Shown here: piece after piece, positions 60,373 through 64,000 of the stretch
Numbering within the stretch: position 1 is the first letter of the stretch
How the letters are laid out: each line of letters starts with the position of its first letter
Assembly: GCA_026913215.1 (NCBI GenBank)
Contig: JAPTYK010000002.1
Coordinates: 620,001 to 684,000, forward strand
DNA: 64,000 nucleotides
Source: Streptomyces diastatochromogenes
GTDB taxonomy: Bacteria; Actinomycetota; Actinomycetes; Streptomycetales; Streptomycetaceae
Direction: 5' to 3'
Notes under the pieces: model-generated
What the model was told of the DNA's origin: nothing
Database searches by the model: none
Seen by the model: only the letters and a program-made list of their open reading frames with translations
Translations under genes and position numbers: made by a program

Positions 60373-62506
60373 ATGTCCATGTCCGCGCGCTCGGTGAGCA
60401 GACTGCTGCCGCTGCTGGTGCTCGTCGTCTGGCTCGCCGTCGGAGGAGGGCTCGGCCCGTACGTCGGCAAGCTCGGCGAGGTCGCCACCGACGACCAGGC
60501 CGCCTTCCTGCCCCGGGGTGCCGAGTCGACCCAGGTCCTCAGGGCGCAGGAGGCGTTCCGCCAGGAGGAGACCCTGCCCACGCTGGTCGTCTGGACCACG
60601 GACGGCGGCGGTCGCGTCGACCCGGCGGCGCGGGAGAGCGCGAGCCGGGCGTTGGCCTCGCTGAAGGGTGCCGAGGGAGTGGTCGGCACGCCCTCCCCGG
60701 CCTTCCCCTCCGAGGACGGTGAGGCCCTCCGCGGCATCGTCCAGCTCCGTCCCGACCTCGGCGAGGAACTCCCCGCGGCCCTGGAGGAAGTGAAGGCGGC
60801 CGTCTCCGCCGTACCGGGGACCGAGGTGTGGCTCGCGGGCCCCGCCGCGACCCGGGCGGATCTCGGGGACGCGTTCTCCGGCATCGACGGCCTCTTGTTG
60901 GTCGTCGCGCTGGTGACGGTCCTGGTGATCCTGCTCCTGGTCTACCGGAGCGTCCTGCTGCCGCTGCTGATCATTCTCGGCGCCGTGTTCGCGCTCGGGC
61001 TGGCCTGCGCCGTCGTGTACGTGCTCGCCGACCACGACGTCGTCCGGGTCGACGGTCAGGTGCAGGGCATCCTGTCCATCCTGGTCATCGGCGCCGCCAC
61101 CGACTACGCCCTGCTGCTCGCAGCCCGTTACCGGGAGGAGCTCGGCTCCCGCGACGGCGACCGCGTCCCCGCGATGCGCGCCGCCCTCAGGCAGTCCTTC
61201 GGACCGATCGTCGCCAGCGCCGCCACCGTCGTGCTCGGCCTGCTCGCCCTGCTGTTCAGCGACCTCACCAACAACCGGGCCCTCGGACCTGTCGGCGCCA
61301 TCGGCATCGTCTGCGCCGTGCTGAGCTCGGTGACGTTCCTCCCTGCCGTCCTGGTGCTGCTCGGCCGCGCCGCCTACTGGCCGGCCCGCCCCAAGGCCAC
61401 CGCCGACGGCGAGGCGGCCCACCCGTCTGGCGCAGGGTCGCCGGGCTCGTCGACCGAGCCCCCCGCAAGGTCTGGGCCGGTTCCCTGGCCGCTCTCCTCG
61501 CCTGCGCCGCCTTCTCCTTCTCGCTCGACTCCAAGGGCGTCCCGTTCGACGAGATCTTCGTCAAGGACGCCCCCTCCGTCGCCGCCCAGGAGCGCCTGAG
61601 CGAGCACTTCCCGGGCGGCGCGGGCAACCCCGCCGTCGTCATCGCCGACGCCGACGCCGCGGAGAAAGTACGGACGGCCGCGGCGGCCGTCGAGGGCGTC
61701 GACTCCGCGACGCTCTTCACCGCCCCGGCGCCGACCAGCCGCTCTTCACCGCCCCTGGCTCAGGCCGGCCGCTCGTCGCCGCCCCCGGCTCCGGCCGGCC
61801 GCTCGTCGCCGACGGCCGCGTCCGGATCGACGTCACCCTCACGGACGCCGCGGACAGCGACGCGGCCAGGGACACCCTCGTCGCCCTGCGCGCCACCCTC
61901 CACGCGGTCCCCGGCGCCGACGCCCTCGTCGGCGGGTCCACCGCCCAGAAGTACGACACCCAGGTGACGGCCGAGCGGGACAGGAGCCTCATCGTCCCCG
62001 TCGTGCTCGCGATCATCCTGGTCATCCTCGTCGGCCTGCTGCGCTCGCTGCTGCTGCCCGTGCTCCTGGTGGCCACGGTCGCGCTCAACTTCCTCGCGAC
62101 GCTGGGCGTCTCGGCCCTGGTCTTCGAGCACGTCTTCGGCTTCACCGGGACCGATTCCGCCGTGCCCTTGTACGGGTTCGTCTTCCTGGTGGCCCTCGGC
62201 GTCGACTACAACATCTTCCTCATGTCGCGCGTACGGGAGGAGACGGAGCGGCACGGCACCCGCGAGGGCCTGCGCCGGGGCCTGGTGGCCACGGGCGGGG
62301 TCATCACCTCGGCCGGCGTCGTCCTCGCGGCGACCTTCGCGGCGCTCGGCGTGATCCCGCTGGCGTTCCTCGTCCAGATCGCCTTCATCGTCGCCTTCGG
62401 CGTCCTCCTCGACACCCTCGTGGTCCGGTCCCTCCTGGTCCCGGCGCTGGTCCGGGACATCGGCCCCACGGTCTGGTGGCCGGGGACCCTCCGCCACCGT
62501 CCCTGA
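60373..62506 (+). pseudogene. MMPL-family membrane transporter with two frameshifts
   Basis: From ATG 60373 (GGGGAG eight bases upstream) the first half carries an N-terminal helix, an extracytoplasmic domain (DDQAAFLPRGAESTQVLRAQ) and helices 2-6 with ILSILVIGAATDYALLLAAR, the proton-relay-type GxxxDY motif of MMPL proteins. The frame shifts near 61427. VWAGSLAALLACAAFSFSLD and PGGAGNPAVVIADADAAEKV follow in the next frame. A second shift near 61730 precedes helices 7-12, which are intact (VALGVDYNIFLMSRVREETE, second Asp-Tyr motif) to 62506. A 30-base duplication (APGSGRPLVA twice) lies just behind the second shift. Corrected length ~710 residues, normal for Streptomyces MMPL lipid exporters. 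Confidence 0.8.
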
Positions 62507-62580
62507 CCCGCCGTCCCTGACTCACTGTCCTTGACCTGCCGTCCTTGACCTGCCGTCTTTGACCCGCCGTCCCTGACCCA
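62505..62580. repeat. 15-base tandem repeats after the MMPL gene
   Basis: About five copies of TGACCTGCCGTCCTT with small changes (CCCGCCGTCCCTGA, CACTGTCCTTGA, CTGCCGTCTTTGA) begin at the MMPL stop codon. Confidence 0.85.
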
Positions 62581-62623
62581 GCCAGGCGGTCCCGGTCCCC
62601 GCGCCGGCGCTCGAAGGGGAACC

Positions 62624-62661
62624 GACGCTCCCCTCGGCCTCATCAGGCCGAGGGGAGCGTC
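62624..62661. terminator. Bidirectional hairpin terminator between MMPL and rskA-like genes
   Basis: GACGCTCCCCTCGGCCT (62624-62640), loop CATC, and AGGCCGAGGGGAGCGTC (62645-62661): a perfect 17-base-pair stem between converging genes, serving both. Confidence 0.92.
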
Positions 62662-62754
62662 ACGTCGTGCGTTCTCTCGTCCGCCCTTTCGTCCGCCTTC
62701 TCGTCCGTCCTCACGGCGGCGGCCCGGACATCGGACCCGATGGGGGGGGAGGGA

Positions 62755-63513
62755 TCAGGCCGGGAGGGACAGGAGGAGCAGGGGCTGGGTCGTGGGCCGC
62801 GTCGAACCACCTGCCGGTTCGAGGGTGAGCCCCACCCCCGTCGCGTCGGCCGGGTCGCCGTCGAGGAGGACGGTGCCGTCGGCGTGGATGAGCCCGGCGG
62901 GCCGCATGGTGCCCTTGTGGTCGAGCCACAGCTGGTACGTGTGGCCCTCCGCCGGGACCGGAAGCCCGGTGGCCGTGAAGACGGCCCGGTTCTGCCGGTC
63001 CGACGAGACGACCGTGGCCACAGCGCCGTTGGTGGTCCGCCCGTGCACGGTTCGTGCGTCGGGCGCGGCCAGCACCCCGCTCACGGCCTCCAGCCGTTCT
63101 TGGGCCTGTCGGGCCTGCTGCCGCGCGGCCTCGTTCTCCTGGTGCTGCCAGGCGGCGAGGCCGGCGAACGAGACGGTGGCGACCAGGCTCGCGGCGAGCG
63201 CGAGCGGGACCGCCCTGCGCCTGACCACCCGGGCCAGGCCCGCCGCCGGGCCGGCGGCGGGCACGCGGGGCGGCAGCTGGCGTACGGCCTCGACGGCGGC
63301 GAGCGTCCGCCGCTTGAGGGCCTCGGGCGGCGTCCGGCCGACGGCGCCCGCGAGCCGTGCGGCGGTCGCCTCGAACCCGCTCACCTCCCTGCGGCAGTCC
63401 TCGCAGTGCGCGAGGTGGGCGACGAAGCCGTCCCGTTCGGCAGCGTCGAGGGCGTGCAGGGCGTAGGCGGCCGTGAGCGTGTGGAGGTCGGAGTGGTGCT
63501 GCTGCTGTGTCAC
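62755..63513 (-). CDS. rskA: Anti-sigma-K factor, RskA type
   Basis: 252 residues from GTG 63513. The N-terminal anti-sigma zinc-binding domain has H33-x3-C37-x2-C40 in FVAHLAHCEDCRREV. A single membrane helix (AVPLALAASLVATVSFAGLA, about residues 100-120) leads to a coiled coil and the extracytoplasmic RskA domain (RQNRAVFTATGLPVPAEGHT, YQLWLDHKGTMRPAGLIHAD). RskA holds SigK at the membrane until regulated proteolysis. Its GTG overlaps the sigma gene's TGA (GTGA), so the two are translationally coupled in a fixed ratio. The gene symbol is by domain architecture and pairing. Confidence 0.93.
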   Translation of the reverse strand: MTQQQHHSDLHTLTAAYALHALDAAERDGFVAHLAHCEDCRREVSGFEATAARLAGAVGRTPPEALKRRTLAAVEAVRQLPPRVPAAGPAAGLARVVRRRAVPLALAASLVATVSFAGLAAWQHQENEAARQQARQAQERLEAVSGVLAAPDARTVHGRTTNGAVATVVSSDRQNRAVFTATGLPVPAEGHTYQLWLDHKGTMRPAGLIHADGTVLLDGDPADATGVGLTLEPAGGSTRPTTQPLLLLSLPA

Positions 63514-64000
63514 GAGGTCACCCCCATGCAGTCGCGGAGGCGGATCAGTCCGTCGCGCATGCGTGTCTTGATGGTGGGAAGCGGGGTCTGCAGGCTCTGG
63601 GCGACCTCACGATAGGTCAGGCCCTGGTAGTAGGCGAGGGTCACGGCCTCGCGCTGGAGCTCGGTCAGGCCGCGCAGGCAACGGCGTACCCGCTCGCTCT
63701 CCAGCCGGGTCTCCACCTGCTCGGCGACCTCGTCGAAGGCGGTGGTGTGCTCCCGCGCCGCCTGGGCGTGCTCCCGGTCGGAGGCGGCCTGGGCCGACCG
63801 CACGCGGTCGACGGCTCGCCGGTGGGCGATCGTCGCCGCCCAGGTCGTCACGCTCCCGGCCGTCGGCTCGTAGCGGGCGGCCTGGCGCCACAGCTCGATC
63901 ATGACCTCCTGGGTGACCTCCTCGGACTGGGCCCGGTCGCGCACCACACGGAGGACGATGCCGAAGACCAGCGGGGCGAGGGCGTCGTAGAGCGTGGAGA
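63510..64000 (-). CDS. sigK: ECF sigma factor, SigK type (5' part cut by window edge)
   Basis: The last ~163 residues are present. Region 2 continues from STLYDALAPLVFGIVLRVVR, DRAQSEEVTQEVMIELWRQA to GSVTTWAATIAHRRAVDRVR (promoter melting). Region 4 is LTELQREAVTLAYYQGLTYR, EVAQSLQTPLPTIKTRMRDG (-35 recognition helix), ending LRDCMGVTS. ECF factors of the SigK group are held by RskA, encoded in the overlapping next gene. Regulon candidates in the window are the oxidoreductase-fasciclin pair at 55.6-58.0 kb. Confidence 0.92.
   Translation of the reverse strand, partial: STLYDALAPLVFGIVLRVVRDRAQSEEVTQEVMIELWRQAARYEPTAGSVTTWAATIAHRRAVDRVRSAQAASDREHAQAAREHTTAFDEVAEQVETRLESERVRRCLRGLTELQREAVTLAYYQGLTYREVAQSLQTPLPTIKTRMRDGLIRLRDCMGVTS

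Overview
The window is very G+C-rich DNA with the codon bias (third positions almost all G or C), GTG/TTG starts and gene families of a Streptomyces-type actinomycete. Clues include an NdgR-like IclR regulator, a secreted chitinase behind a DasR-type site, CGNR, XRE-TPR and MerR-clamp regulators, an RskA/SigK pair and an IS110 element. It looks like a chromosomal arm or other accessory region. Intact metabolic and regulatory genes alternate with dead insertion sequences and genes broken by single-base frameshifts or nonsense codons. No rRNA, tRNA or CRISPR array was recognised.

Layout. 0-6 kb: an IclR regulator fragment followed by transposon and recombinase debris. 6-9.3 kb: a two-component operon (OmpR-type regulator, histidine kinase, seven-or-more-TM COG4705 protein). 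9.5-15.7 kb: BASS-type transporter, a paired palindromic operator, an aromatic-acid-exporter-like (FUSC) protein, an FAD monooxygenase and a thioredoxin-fold protein without a CxxC. 16-18 kb: alpha/beta hydrolase plus AraC regulator. 18.5-20.6 kb: a chitinase with a recognisable promoter and terminator, framed by an inverted duplicated element. 20.9-25.8 kb: NarL/LuxR two-component pair, lipase-like hydrolase and a hypothetical gene, all multiply frameshifted. 26-31 kb: SDR and conserved hypotheticals, several broken. 31-34.7 kb: a small Rv0909/MT0933-like protein and a huge tectonin/jacalin-like protein interrupted by an amber codon. 35-41 kb: IS481 remnant, helical-repeat protein, MerR-beta-clamp fusion, SMI1/KNR4 protein and an IS110 transposase with an early amber codon. 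41-46 kb: hypotheticals, XRE-TPR regulator divergent from a secreted M64 peptidase. 46-53 kb: recombinase, Tn3 and IS5 debris around an intact CGNR/MFS/reductase block. 53-64 kb: SUKH protein, methyltransferase, SnoaL-like protein, then a membrane molybdopterin oxidoreductase and fasciclin lipoprotein, with SDR and MMPL genes between them and a terminal rskA-sigK pair.

Genes that probably work together: 8599-9252, 7340-8608 and 6027-7301 (signal transduction to a membrane protein); 47941-48465 with 48492-49754 (regulator and exporter); 44303-42943 with 44433-45800 (regulator and peptidase across a shared 43-bp palindrome); and 55641-58018 with 62755-64000, whose mycobacterial counterparts (SigK, RskA, fasciclin proteins MPT70/83) form one regulon. 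The number of frameshifts in G/C runs means that base accuracy should be checked before all of them are accepted as real pseudogenes. Nonsense codons and lost catalytic residues, however, point to genuine decay.
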